A stretch of DNA of 10,878 nt from Patescibacteria group bacterium (lineage in GTDB: Bacteria > Patescibacteriota > UBA1384 > CAILIB01): the NCBI GenBank assembly GCA_022842085.1, contig JALHQF010000004.1, positions 20,725 through 31,602 of the forward strand. The letters run 5' to 3'. Below are positions 1 through 6,849 of the stretch, piece after piece. Within the stretch, counting starts at the first letter, position 1, and each line of letters begins with the position of its first letter. The position numbers and the translations under genes are program-made. The notes under the pieces were generated by a model. It was given only the letters and a program-made list of their open reading frames with translations, ran no database searches and had not been told where the DNA came from.

Positions 1-168
1 GGAATTGTAGCGGGTGGCATGGGCGAGGCGCTTGCGCGAGCGCTTCCAGGTGTTTCGGTAGAGACCCACGGCCTGCCAACTGCCTTCCTTGAGCACGGTA
101 GCCCGGAGGAGATCCTTGCCTCGGTTGGGCTCGATGAGGCTGGTGTGCGAACCACGCTTCGGGCCTAG
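1..168 (+). CDS. dxs: 1-deoxy-D-xylulose-5-phosphate synthase, C-terminal fragment
   Basis: The reading frame is open from the window's left edge and ends at TAG (166-168), so only the last 55 residues are visible. They match the end of the transketolase C-terminal domain of DXS. An AGG-MGEALARAL helix is followed by GLPTAFLEHGSPEEILASVG, the position where DXS proteins carry G(V/L/I)P-x-x-F-x-x-HG and then a GLD-x-x-G segment. DXS is a cytosolic thiamine-diphosphate enzyme that condenses pyruvate with glyceraldehyde 3-phosphate, the first step of the MEP isoprenoid pathway. The HG-S/P-x-E and GLDEAG pattern favours DXS over plain transketolase, but the two share this fold and the thiamine site lies outside the window. 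A C-terminal half of a split transketolase is the main alternative. Confidence 0.68.
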   Translation, partial: GIVAGGMGEALARALPGVSVETHGLPTAFLEHGSPEEILASVGLDEAGVRTTLRA

Positions 169-183
169 GTTTGCTATTGCGCT

Positions 184-203
184 CCCTAGAGCCTCTGGTA
201 GGG
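184..203 (+). other. Weak stem-loop after the DXS-like gene
   Basis: CCCTA (184-188) pairs with TAGGG (199-203) around a 10-nt loop, in the 66-nt gap between the DXS-like stop and the next likely start. The stem is only 5 bp and no T-run follows (TTGCCGC), so it is a poor intrinsic terminator. The next gene may simply be read through from the DXS-like gene. Confidence 0.2.
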
Positions 204-222
204 TTGCCGCATGGACTTTGTT

Positions 223-228
223 AGAGGG
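223..228 (+). promoter_or_regulatory. Shine-Dalgarno site fixing the start at 235
   Basis: AGAGGG lies 6 nt before the ATG at 235. No comparable site lies before the in-frame ATG at 211, so 235 is preferred as the start. It is the only well-placed purine-rich ribosome binding site I found in the window; most other genes are coupled by overlap or lack one. Confidence 0.6.
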
Positions 229-234
229 ATTGAA

Positions 235-801
235 ATGAGCTGGGGTGGAATTCCCCTTAGGCTAGATTGGCGCGGAACCTACGCAGCATGTCTTGAGCGA
301 AACGAGGCTCCCTACGTACCGGTTTCTCCGTTCCCCGTAGTAGATGCAATTCGGCCGGATAATGGTTTTGATGGAGCCCCCTACTTTCTCGAAACTTACG
401 AGGGAACTGGTTCTCCTAAGGGTATCTTTCAGCTCTCGCTGGAAGCCTCCGACCCACTGTGCAGCCTTGAAGTCGTATTTGGTGAAAGACCCCAGGATAA
501 GGCGTTCTGGTTCTTGCGAGTGATTAACGGAATGTTTCAGAGCTCCAGTATCTCCGCACAGGGAGAGGGCAGTGCGCCTCCCTCACTCGACATGCTTGGT
601 CGGGCACTCCGAGATGCGGTGACGGTCCATGCGTGCCGAGAGGAGTGGAATCGTTATGGGGTCTGGTTGTGCCTCATCATGTCTTGGAGGGCAACCGTGC
701 TCCCAGATGTGAGTATTGTGTACCACGATCCTCGATTACAGAATCACCCGACTGCCGGAGAGTTTGAAGATTTCCTGCAAGGAATCCTGAGAAAGGTGTA
801 A
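235..801 (+). CDS. Uncharacterised protein of 188 residues
   Basis: I do not recognise a family. The frame starts at ATG 235, with AGAGGG 6 nt upstream, and ends at TAA 799-801. An in-frame ATG at 211 would add eight residues but lacks a good ribosome binding site. The product is mixed alpha/beta in appearance, rich in aromatic residues (many W, Y and F), and contains several Cys. It has no convincing signal peptide or membrane helix and looks like a soluble globular protein. Near the C-terminus, a hydrophobic stretch (YGVWLCLIMSW) precedes a strand-like VSIVYHDP and an acidic helix ending ILRKV. It follows the DXS-like gene in the same direction after 66 nt and converges on the VanX-like gene. 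The gene is very probably real, given its length, SD and terminal hairpin; its function is unknown. Confidence 0.7.
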   Translation: MSWGGIPLRLDWRGTYAACLERNEAPYVPVSPFPVVDAIRPDNGFDGAPYFLETYEGTGSPKGIFQLSLEASDPLCSLEVVFGERPQDKAFWFLRVINGMFQSSSISAQGEGSAPPSLDMLGRALRDAVTVHACREEWNRYGVWLCLIMSWRATVLPDVSIVYHDPRLQNHPTAGEFEDFLQGILRKV

Positions 802-804
802 CTC

Positions 805-824
805 GCCTGCCCGTAAGGGCAGGC
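805..824. terminator. Hairpin between convergent genes
   Basis: GCCTGCCC (805-812) pairs perfectly with GGGCAGGC (817-824) around a GTAA loop. It sits in the 30-nt gap between two convergent stop codons. The plus-strand tail is TCTTGCGTT, only partly U-rich, and the minus-strand tail is GAGTTACAC. A bidirectional terminator is the natural reading by position and stem strength, but the weak U-tracts leave efficiency uncertain. Confidence 0.55.
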
Positions 825-831
825 TCTTGCG

Positions 832-1461
832 TTACTTCTCGATAAGTCCATAGATTGCGTGTGGCTCGCCTGTACGAGCAGCCCAAGCCTGGTCACCGTA
901 GCTGTAGTGCCAGAACTCTTCGGGGTAGTTGCTTAGCCCTGTGCTCTCAAGGATTGAGCAGAGGTGAATTCGTAGTTCACGAACCTCGGGCCTAACGAGT
1001 GCACAGCGCGTGGGAGACTGTGACCAATCATCGGGTGGGAGGTGGTCAAAATCGAGAAACTTCCCGGCTCGCATAGGGAGTACGTCGATAGCCGCGCCAG
1101 TACAGTGTGGCGGGGGGACCTTTGGGTCGAGAGGGGCGACGGTCTTATTCGTTTCTCGGTGTACAATGTTCAGCGGCCAGCCTGCGTGGAGCGCCTGTAG
1201 ATGCGCACGGCGAATGGTGTAGATCTCCTCTTGGTACTTTGGGCTTCGGTACGCATGCCACACGTAGAGGGTGATAGCCTCCTTTGCGAGGCGCTCGGTG
1301 GCTTCAGCTAGGCGTAGGGCAACCTGAGCTCGCACGAGGGGAACTACTTCAGTATCCTTCCGAATCACCGCAAGTGGGGCGTAGTCGGTAATCCGCACGA
1401 GCGCATCGCCGCTCTCCTCAATGGGGACGCGGCGTAGGTACTTGAGGGATTCGACGGTCAC
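832..1461 (-). CDS. VanX-type D-alanyl-D-alanine dipeptidase (peptidase M15D)
   Basis: A 209-residue zinc dipeptidase of the VanX/DdpX family, close to VanX's usual length of about 202. Three family motifs appear in order. Arg72 lies in YVWHAYRSP, the position of the transition-state arginine. His119 and Asp126 lie in PPHCTGAAID, two zinc ligands seven residues apart as in VanX. Glu182 and His185 lie in EEFWHYSYG, the catalytic base and third ligand. The family hydrolyses the dipeptide D-Ala-D-Ala. In non-resistant bacteria this usually serves peptidoglycan turnover or nutrient recovery, and no vanH/vanA or vanRS genes lie nearby, so a resistance role is unlikely. No signal peptide is visible, suggesting a cytosolic enzyme. 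The start is GTG 1461; an in-frame TAA just upstream leaves no better choice, and no SD is evident. It is probably transcribed alone, since the RNase J terminator lies directly upstream. Confidence 0.85.
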   Translation of the reverse strand: MTVESLKYLRRVPIEESGDALVRITDYAPLAVIRKDTEVVPLVRAQVALRLAEATERLAKEAITLYVWHAYRSPKYQEEIYTIRRAHLQALHAGWPLNIVHRETNKTVAPLDPKVPPPHCTGAAIDVLPMRAGKFLDFDHLPPDDWSQSPTRCALVRPEVRELRIHLCSILESTGLSNYPEEFWHYSYGDQAWAARTGEPHAIYGLIEK

Positions 1462-1484
1462 GTCTCTAGGGTACGTAAGTACAG

Positions 1485-1511
1485 AAAAACCGCCACCTTT
1501 CGATGGCGGTT
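1485..1511 (-). terminator. Intrinsic terminator after RNase J
   Basis: On the minus strand ACCGCCATC pairs with GGTGGCGGT (plus 1489-1510; 9 bp with one G-U pair) around a GAAA tetraloop, followed directly by a T-tract (plus 1485-1488). The GNRA loop, GC-rich stem and T-run make a textbook Rho-independent terminator, 14 nt past the RNase J stop. It should end the glycosylase-RNase J transcript before the dipeptidase gene. Confidence 0.88.
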
Positions 1512-1524
1512 CTTAGGCCGAGGC

Positions 1525-3474
1525 TTACACTTCAACAATCACCGGCAGCACCATTGGCTCACGCTCGGTTTTGGCGAAGAGGAGCTTTTGGAGGTACTCA
1601 CGGGTTTCGTCCTTGATTTGCTCAAGGGTGCGACCCTTGGCGAGGAGTTCGGTCATGAGACGCTTGGCGTCGTTACGAACCTCCTGCACAAAGCGCTCGT
1701 TCTCCCGAACGTGGATGAAGCCTCGCGAGATGATGTCTGGGTTGCCTACGAACTTCTCAGACCTACTGTCGTACCCGTAGACCACGACAAACATTCCTTC
1801 CTGACCAAGGATACGACGATCCTCCAGCACAACGCTGCCAACATCTCCTACACCCAGACCATCGACGATAACGTGCTCGGCATTGATCTGCTCGTCCTTG
1901 ATGGTCACCTTACCGGTGTAATCCATTTCAACTACCGTGCCGTTGTCACCAAGGAGGATATTCTCAGGTAGAACGCCTGCCACCTCGGTTGCCAGCTTTC
2001 CGTGGGTAATGCGCTTACTGCGCTCACCATGGATTGGCAGGAAGTGGGTTGGGCGCATGAGGCCAAGCATGAGCTTGAGCTCTTCCTGGTAAGCGTGTCC
2101 AGAAGTGTGTACGTCGTGCGTGGCATTGTAGACCACGTTAGCACCTGCCTTGTAGAGCACATCCTTGAGGGCATCGATGGAACGCTCGTTTCCAGGAATT
2201 GGGGAGCTAGAGAGGATTACTGTGTCGCCGCGACGAATCTTGACGATACGGTGTTCGCCGGCCGCCATGCGGTTGAGGGCAGCCTTCTCTTCACCCTGAG
2301 AACCCGTGCAGAGCACAAGCACCTTCTCATCTGGGAAGCGGTTAAATTCGCGCTCCTGAATGAGGGTGTCCTTCGGGAAAGTGATAGCACGCAGGTTTAC
2401 CGCAAGCTCCACGTTCTGCACCATCGATCGACCAAGGATGAGCACCTTACGGCCGGCGCTGTGGGCTGCGTTGATGGTTTGCTGGATGCGGTTGAGGTTG
2501 GAGGCAAACATGCCTACAACTACGCGACCAGTAGCATCGTTAATTACCTCGCGTAGCTCATTCTCCACTACCTTCTCAGAGATGGTGAAGCCCGGCTTAT
2601 CGGCGTTGGTGGAGTCGGAGAAGAAGAGGTCTACCCCACGAGCCCCAATAAGGGCGAGTTCTTGGAGGCTAGCTGGCTTGTTGTCCGCTGGGGTGTGATC
2701 AAACTTCCAGTCGGTTGCGTAGACGAGGCGACCGTTTGGCGTTTCGATTTCAAGGCCAATCGCACCAGGGATGCTGTGTACCAGGTGGAATGGGCGAATG
2801 CGGAAGGCGCCAAGCTGAATGAGATCTTTCTGAGGATCAATCGAAACAAGCTTGGACTTGCCAAGAAGGGAGAACTCCTCGAGACGCTTGCTCACGAGGC
2901 CCATGGTAATTGGGGTTCCGTACAGCGTGGGGAAGCCACATGGCTCCATGAGGTAGGCTACGGCTCCGATGTGGTCGAGGTGGCCGTGGGTGATGATGCA
3001 GCCGCGCACCTTCTCCTTTTTATCGGCAAGGTACGAGACATTGGGGATCAGGTAGTCTACACCAAGCATGGAGCTATCTGGGAAGAGGAAGCCCATGTCG
3101 ATGAGCACGATGTCATCACCGTACTCGAGGAGGGTCATGTTGTTTCCAATCTCCTGAAGACCACCAAGAGGGATTACCCGCAGGTTGGGGTTCTTAGGGT
3201 CGTGGGTGATGACGGTGCGCGTAGCGCCAGGCATTGCAGCGCGCTCGCCAGTCTGGCGGGCGGCTTGCTGAGGGACGTAGCCAGACAGCTGGTCTGCCTT
3301 GCTGGCAGTTGGTGGCATGGCGTACGGGTTGCTCCGCTGCTCGGCAACTACATTGCGGTCTCCGGAGCGGAAGGCCTGGGGTCGTCCGTTGGGGCGGTCT
3401 GTAACGCGGGGGCGGTTTAGCTTAGCGCGCTGCGGACTGCTGTTTTGGAACGAAGGTTGTGATTGTTCTGACAT
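1525..3474 (-). CDS. rnj: Ribonuclease J
   Basis: RNase J is a metallo-beta-lactamase/beta-CASP ribonuclease with endonuclease and 5'-to-3' exonuclease activity, used in mRNA decay and rRNA maturation. Motif HGHLDHIG at about 163-170 supplies zinc ligands His163, His165, Asp167 and His168. LVHS (His233) and ATDWKFD (Asp255) supply further metal ligands. The beta-CASP domain follows, then VHTSGHA at about 455-461 and PIHGE at 480-484 close the catalytic site. The C-terminal domain ends PMVLPVIVEV. At 649 residues it exceeds the usual 550 or so because the first 90 residues form a disordered-looking Arg/Gln/Asn/Pro-rich tail, a plausible RNA- or ribosome-binding arm. ATG 3474 lies 17 nt after the glycosylase stop, so the two genes are probably cotranscribed. 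No clear SD precedes it, so a shorter in-frame start inside the tail cannot be excluded. Confidence 0.95.
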   Translation of the reverse strand: MSEQSQPSFQNSSPQRAKLNRPRVTDRPNGRPQAFRSGDRNVVAEQRSNPYAMPPTASKADQLSGYVPQQAARQTGERAAMPGATRTVITHDPKNPNLRVIPLGGLQEIGNNMTLLEYGDDIVLIDMGFLFPDSSMLGVDYLIPNVSYLADKKEKVRGCIITHGHLDHIGAVAYLMEPCGFPTLYGTPITMGLVSKRLEEFSLLGKSKLVSIDPQKDLIQLGAFRIRPFHLVHSIPGAIGLEIETPNGRLVYATDWKFDHTPADNKPASLQELALIGARGVDLFFSDSTNADKPGFTISEKVVENELREVINDATGRVVVGMFASNLNRIQQTINAAHSAGRKVLILGRSMVQNVELAVNLRAITFPKDTLIQEREFNRFPDEKVLVLCTGSQGEEKAALNRMAAGEHRIVKIRRGDTVILSSSPIPGNERSIDALKDVLYKAGANVVYNATHDVHTSGHAYQEELKLMLGLMRPTHFLPIHGERSKRITHGKLATEVAGVLPENILLGDNGTVVEMDYTGKVTIKDEQINAEHVIVDGLGVGDVGSVVLEDRRILGQEGMFVVVYGYDSRSEKFVGNPDIISRGFIHVRENERFVQEVRNDAKRLMTELLAKGRTLEQIKDETREYLQKLLFAKTEREPMVLPVIVEV

Positions 3475-3491
3475 AAATTCGGTTGGTGTGC

Positions 3492-4058
3492 CTAGCGAAG
3501 CTGCTCAAGGAGGCGGGGAATAATCTGAAAGTCCTCTACAAGTTGACCACGCGTACTGCCGTTGTACAGGGCAACGGCGGGGTGAAAGAGGGGAAGGTAG
3601 ACCTGGCCATCGCGTCGGAAAACGCGGCCGTGAGCCTCGGAAATCTTGAGGTTCGGAAGGAAAAAGTGCATTGCGTGGCGTCCTAGGGTGACGATCAGCT
3701 TTGGTTTGATGAGCCCTAGCTGCGGAACCAGGTAGGTTTGCGCACAGATGGCCTTCTCTTCAGGGAGCGGATCGCGGTTGCCCGGTGGGCGGCACTTCAC
3801 AATGTTCGTGATGTACACGTCCGCGCGGTTGAGGTTGATCGACCCCAGGAGCTCGTCGAGGAACCGTCCAGATGCCCCACAGAAGGGGACACCCTGGGCG
3901 TCCTCGGTAGCTCCCGGACCTTCGCCGATGAACACTACCTCTGCACGTGGGTTTCCTTCACCTGGCACGGCATTCGTTCTACCTTCGCATAAACCGCAGT
4001 GCGTGCAGGTTTTGATACGCGAGGCGAGGTCCTCAAGCGAGGACGCTGATGAAGCCAT
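3492..4058 (-). CDS. Type 4 (Fe-S) uracil-DNA glycosylase
   Basis: A 188-residue family 4 uracil-DNA glycosylase (UDGa), which removes uracil arising from cytosine deamination to begin base-excision repair. The active-site motif GEGPGATEDAQGVPFCG spans 45-61, and the second catalytic loop is LFHPAVAL with His159. Cysteines fitting the 4Fe-4S cluster are Cys18 and Cys21 near the N-terminus, Cys89 in VKCRPPGNRDP and Cys105; the 15-residue Cys89-Cys105 spacing is as in the family. An extra Cys24 completes a CxxCxxC triplet, and Cys60 replaces the more usual Val in the PFVG position. ATG 4058 is 17-nt-coupled to RNase J downstream. AAAGGA lies 13 nt upstream, further than ideal for an SD, and a promoter-like sequence sits at 4092-4119. 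The final TAG is 17 nt before the RNase J start. Confidence 0.92.
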   Translation of the reverse strand: MASSASSLEDLASRIKTCTHCGLCEGRTNAVPGEGNPRAEVVFIGEGPGATEDAQGVPFCGASGRFLDELLGSINLNRADVYITNIVKCRPPGNRDPLPEEKAICAQTYLVPQLGLIKPKLIVTLGRHAMHFFLPNLKISEAHGRVFRRDGQVYLPLFHPAVALYNGSTRGQLVEDFQIIPRLLEQLR

Positions 4059-4091
4059 TCAGGTTGAGGGATCCTTTGGACGTGTACCCAG

Positions 4092-4119
4092 ATACTAGCG
4101 AAATGGGCGAAAAAGTCAA
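4092..4119 (-). promoter_or_regulatory. Candidate sigma70-type promoter for glycosylase-RNase J
   Basis: On the minus strand TTGACT (plus 4114-4119; five of six matches to TTGACA) and TAGTAT (plus 4092-4097; four of six to TATAAT) are separated by 16 nt. Transcription would begin near 4085, giving a leader of about 27 nt before the ATG at 4058. Position and spacing support it; the -10 match is moderate. Confidence 0.5.
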
Positions 4120-4183
4120 TCGGAAAGCGCCCAGGAGAACCGGCCAAGGAGTTCTGTGATCAGACCCTCAAGCCTAGCGAAAT
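4095..4183 (-). repeat. Pair of 10-nt direct repeats in the intergenic region
   Basis: CTAGCGAAAT (plus-strand sense) occurs at 4095-4104 and again at 4174-4183, 79 nt apart. The first copy overlaps the putative -10 box and the second lies just past the end of the cell-wall operon. It could be a pair of protein-binding sites or a remnant duplication; chance is possible. Confidence 0.35.
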
Positions 4184-4194
4184 TGTGCTTTCCG
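4121..4194 (-). repeat. 8-bp inverted repeat downstream of the cell-wall operon
   Basis: CGGAAAGC (4121-4128) is perfectly complementary to GCTTTCCG (4187-4194), leaving a 58-nt loop. Read on the minus strand it begins 9 nt after the DUF721 stop, and a TTTTT run follows the second arm by about 7 nt, just inside the promoter's -35 region. It might be the long-loop terminator of the mre operon, with a small inner AGAAC/GTTCT stem, or be accidental. No compact intrinsic terminator is otherwise visible here, so some read-through into the glycosylase gene is possible. Confidence 0.3.
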
Positions 4195-4203
4195 TCTCTT
4201 GAT

Positions 4204-4464
4204 TTATTCTCGCACCACTTTCAACCGCTCTACCATAGGAAACCGCTCTCTCAGTGCTGCAAAGATAGCGCCCTCAACAACCCGAAAGCTCGCCAGGCTC
4301 TGCGCTGACACCTCAAGCTTTACCGTACCGTTACGGTAGGAGATAGCGCGGTAGAGGCCCGGGTGGAGCCGCTCTGCGAAGCGACAAACTTCTGTAGCGT
4401 TGAGCTGAGCAGTTATACCTCGACGGTTGAGGTTGTTTGGTATAAGGTCGCCAATTGCCCTCAT
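4204..4464 (-). CDS. DUF721/DciA-like small protein
   Basis: An 86-residue protein with the DUF721 layout: an N-terminal helix (IGDLIPNNLNRRGI), a central helix where the family has its conserved tryptophan region, a strand GTVKLEVSAQS, then a helix (VEGAIFAALRERF) and a closing strand. DUF721 includes DciA, which helps load the replicative helicase DnaB, but small CPR members are not characterised and the similarity here is weak and by eye only. Its ATG overlaps the TGA of the PBP2 gene by 4 nt, so it is translationally coupled and is the last gene of the cell-shape operon. A role tied to cell elongation, or merely a parked gene, is equally possible. Confidence 0.55.
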   Translation of the reverse strand: MRAIGDLIPNNLNRRGITAQLNATEVCRFAERLHPGLYRAISYRNGTVKLEVSAQSLASFRVVEGAIFAALRERFPMVERLKVVRE

Positions 4465-6428
4465 CGCTCCCCCTGGAATTCGCTGGCAACGTCGACTGAA
4501 GTCGGAGGTGTCTCTTGGAAAATACCAGCCAGAATAGCGCGGGCTACCGGTACGGCCGATCGGAAGCTGTCTCCACCTGCCTCAATGAGCACAGTTACGG
4601 TGTAGCGAGGATCGTCGTAAGGAGCAAAGCCGGTAAACCAGGCATGGGTGAGCACTAGATCGCCACTACGAATTTGAGCGGTACCGGTTTTGCCAGCACT
4701 GGTTACGCTGAGGGTGTTGAGCGGCCGTGCTGAGCCAGCGGTAACCGTTTGACGCATCCCTTCCCGGACCACGCTCAGCCACTGATCGTCGATCACGTTC
4801 CGTGCAAGCGCCGTAGGGGGAATGGCAGTTTCAGTACCAGTTGCGACGTCGATGATTGCCTGGGCGAGGCGCGGTGCGTAGCGGGTACCTCCGTTGGCGA
4901 TAGTGTTGGTGACGCTTGCTACCTGGAGAGGAGTGGTTTGCAGGTACCCCTGACCAATAGAGGCGTTGTACGTATCACCGGTAAACCAGCGTTCGCCGAG
5001 TACCGACTGCTTCCACTCAGGGTTGGGTACTACACCTGTGGCCTCAGTTGGAAGGTCGATGCCTGTCTGCGAGCCATAGCCAACCTTGCGGTAGCCGGCA
5101 TCTAGCGCAGCGATGCCAAGGCCGCGAATGCCACCGGCCTCCCAACCGCCACCTACGGCGTAGAAGAAGATGTTATTTGACTCAGCAATGGCTTGCCGCG
5201 TGGTTGTGCGGCCGTGGAGCTTCCAGTCTGGGAAGCGTGTGCCTCCAAGCTCAATGAACGCCGGCGTAGTGACTGTTGTGTTCGGCGCAATGACTCCGGC
5301 TTCAAGACCGAGCGCTGCAAGGGCGGGCTTCACGGTTGATCCTGGGGGATACGTACCCAGGGTGGCTCGGTTGAAGAGCGGTTTGCCGGGGCTGTTAATG
5401 AGGCTGGCATACTGCTCGTTGGTGATGCCGGTAGCGAAGAGGTTTGGATCGTAGTCTGGGAGCGATACGAGTGCTCGAACAAGGCCAGTACTCGGCTCCA
5501 TGACAATTGCCGTGGCACCAAAGGTTGGTAGTACACCAAAGCGCTCGGTGCGGGCAGCGAGCTCTTTTTGGAGTGCCTCAGCGACGAGTGTCTGAATGCG
5601 GCTGTCGATACCAAGCTTGAGAGTCTTTCCTGGCTCAGAGGTAAGCTGGGATGGGTCATCAAGTGAGCGCACAATACGTCCGGCGGCATCTACCTCGGCT
5701 CGCTGCCTGGCTGGCGTGCCAGTGAGGAGCTCGTCGTAGGATCGCTCGATGCCCTCTTGACCGGCACGCACCGTGCTGGCGTCTCTGGCCACGTCTACAA
5801 CCCGTGGTCGTCCTACGTACCCCACGACATGGGCCAGTGAGGGCACGGCGGCGTACTGGCGAATTGGCACCTGGGTAAGCTCCACACCGGGTGTGTTGGC
5901 AAACCACTCACGAAACAGTAGGGCCTCATCGCGTGAGAGGTTGGCGCGGAGCACAATGGGGTCGGCGAACTGCAGGGCGGTGTCGAAAGCTTGCGTAAGC
6001 TCGGCTTCGGCAACGCCAGATTTCTCAAGCAGTAGGGCGTAGATGGGCTCACGGTCATCCTTGCGGCGCGGCAGGCTGAGAGGGTTAAGCGTGAGAGCAA
6101 GCTGACGGTCGTTACTTGCCAGTACGACGCCATTGGTATCAACGATCAGCCCGCGTGGAGCCGGTTGGGCGATGAGTCGGATACTGTTCTGGTCGGCGCG
6201 TCCCCGAAAGGAGGTTGCCTGGATGAGCTGGAGATTGAGACTTTGGTAGAACAGCAGGGCCCCTACCGAGCAAATACCAACCGTGATCCACGGAAACTGC
6301 GGGCGAGTTGGGTGGAGCTGGGGTGTATCGGGAGCAACAACAGGAGCCTCAGTATAGAGCGAGGTTTTATCGCGCTCTGACTGGGCGCTACCGAGGGGAG
6401 AGGTTTCCGGTCCGAAGGGTTGATTCAC
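4461..6428 (-). CDS. mrdA: Penicillin-binding protein 2 (elongation transpeptidase)
   Basis: A class B penicillin-binding protein of 655 residues that cross-links peptidoglycan during cell elongation. A cytoplasmic, Pro-rich N-terminal arm (1-46) precedes one membrane helix at about 47-66. The dimerisation (pedestal) domain starts near QPAPRGLIVDTNG (88-100), and the transpeptidase domain follows. The catalytic triad motifs are all intact: STVK with nucleophile Ser364, SNN at 417-419 and KTG at 580-582. The context right after mreC and a mreD-like gene points to PBP2 rather than the division enzyme FtsI. The start is GTG 6428, which lies 41 nt inside the mreD-like gene; no SD is visible and no later start precedes the membrane helix. 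The N-terminal arm is longer than in many PBP2 proteins. The protein should work with RodA, which is not in the window. Confidence 0.93.
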   Translation of the reverse strand: MNQPFGPETSPLGSAQSERDKTSLYTEAPVVAPDTPQLHPTRPQFPWITVGICSVGALLFYQSLNLQLIQATSFRGRADQNSIRLIAQPAPRGLIVDTNGVVLASNDRQLALTLNPLSLPRRKDDREPIYALLLEKSGVAEAELTQAFDTALQFADPIVLRANLSRDEALLFREWFANTPGVELTQVPIRQYAAVPSLAHVVGYVGRPRVVDVARDASTVRAGQEGIERSYDELLTGTPARQRAEVDAAGRIVRSLDDPSQLTSEPGKTLKLGIDSRIQTLVAEALQKELAARTERFGVLPTFGATAIVMEPSTGLVRALVSLPDYDPNLFATGITNEQYASLINSPGKPLFNRATLGTYPPGSTVKPALAALGLEAGVIAPNTTVTTPAFIELGGTRFPDWKLHGRTTTRQAIAESNNIFFYAVGGGWEAGGIRGLGIAALDAGYRKVGYGSQTGIDLPTEATGVVPNPEWKQSVLGERWFTGDTYNASIGQGYLQTTPLQVASVTNTIANGGTRYAPRLAQAIIDVATGTETAIPPTALARNVIDDQWLSVVREGMRQTVTAGSARPLNTLSVTSAGKTGTAQIRSGDLVLTHAWFTGFAPYDDPRYTVTVLIEAGGDSFRSAVPVARAILAGIFQETPPTSVDVASEFQGER

Positions 6429-6849
6429 GGTGGGGGCTTCGTTCGTGCAGCGTGAGCATAGCAGCTCCGGCGACTGCGCCGCCTAGGGCAGCAACAAGCA
6501 CGGAAAGGAGACTGCCACTCGTTGCTAGGGATGCAGCAAGCCCTATGGCGGCTGACCAGCTCAGTGCTCGCATCCAACGAGGAATGCCGTGCCAGCCGTC
6601 GGCCATGAGCGTGCTGCCCACTCCTGCAAGTAGGAGCCAGAAGAGAGCAGCAGGCAGTTCTGCGGTGAGTATGAGGAAGCTCAAGACCGTAAGAATAGCG
6701 AGCTCAGATCCGCCCCCCTGTTTCCAGAAGATTCCGGCCACACTGCTGGCGGCTGCGAATCCAATAAGAAATGCTCCGGCTAAACCACCAACACCAAGCC
6801 CTGCCGCAAGTGCCAGGGCGCTCACCAGGAACGGGGTAAGAGCGTTCAT
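6388..6849 (-). CDS. mreD: MreD-like membrane protein
   Basis: A 153-residue, strongly hydrophobic protein with about five or six predicted membrane helices (roughly 5-22, 24-42, 49-64, 66-82, 96-112 and 114-134) and a short charged C-terminal tail. Sequence alone shows only a polytopic membrane protein. The identity rests on length (MreD is about 160-170 residues) and on its place between mreC and the PBP2 gene, where mreD sits in rod-shape operons. MreD is a poorly conserved elongasome member that helps balance MreC-PBP2 activation. The ATG overlaps the mreC TGA by 4 nt, and the 3' end overlaps the PBP2 start by 41 nt. The charged tail (about 136-153) is the part translated from the overlapping region. 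Confidence 0.68.
   Translation of the reverse strand: MNALTPFLVSALALAAGLGVGGLAGAFLIGFAAASSVAGIFWKQGGGSELAILTVLSFLILTAELPAALFWLLLAGVGSTLMADGWHGIPRWMRALSWSAAIGLAASLATSGSLLSVLVAALGGAVAGAAMLTLHERSPHRESTLRTGNLSPR

Noticed and set aside
169..234. Promoter for the gene at 235
   Set aside because: TTGCTA near 170 and TAGGGT near 199 are too far apart (about 23 nt) and match poorly. Read-through from the upstream gene is as likely.
1462..1484. Promoter for the VanX-like gene
   Set aside because: The short stretch between the RNase J terminator and the GTG start has only TACGTA/TACCCT-like hexamers and no matching -35, so I cannot support a site.
2662..3420. Long plus-strand open frame (about 250 codons) opposite RNase J
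   Set aside because: It lies wholly antisense to a well-conserved gene, has no recognisable motif, and is expected from the GC-rich codon pattern of the real frame.
5330..6142. Minus-strand open frames overlapping the PBP2 gene in other frames
   Set aside because: The PBP2 frame is continuous with intact SxxK, SxN and KTG motifs; these are out-of-frame shadows, not evidence of a frameshift.
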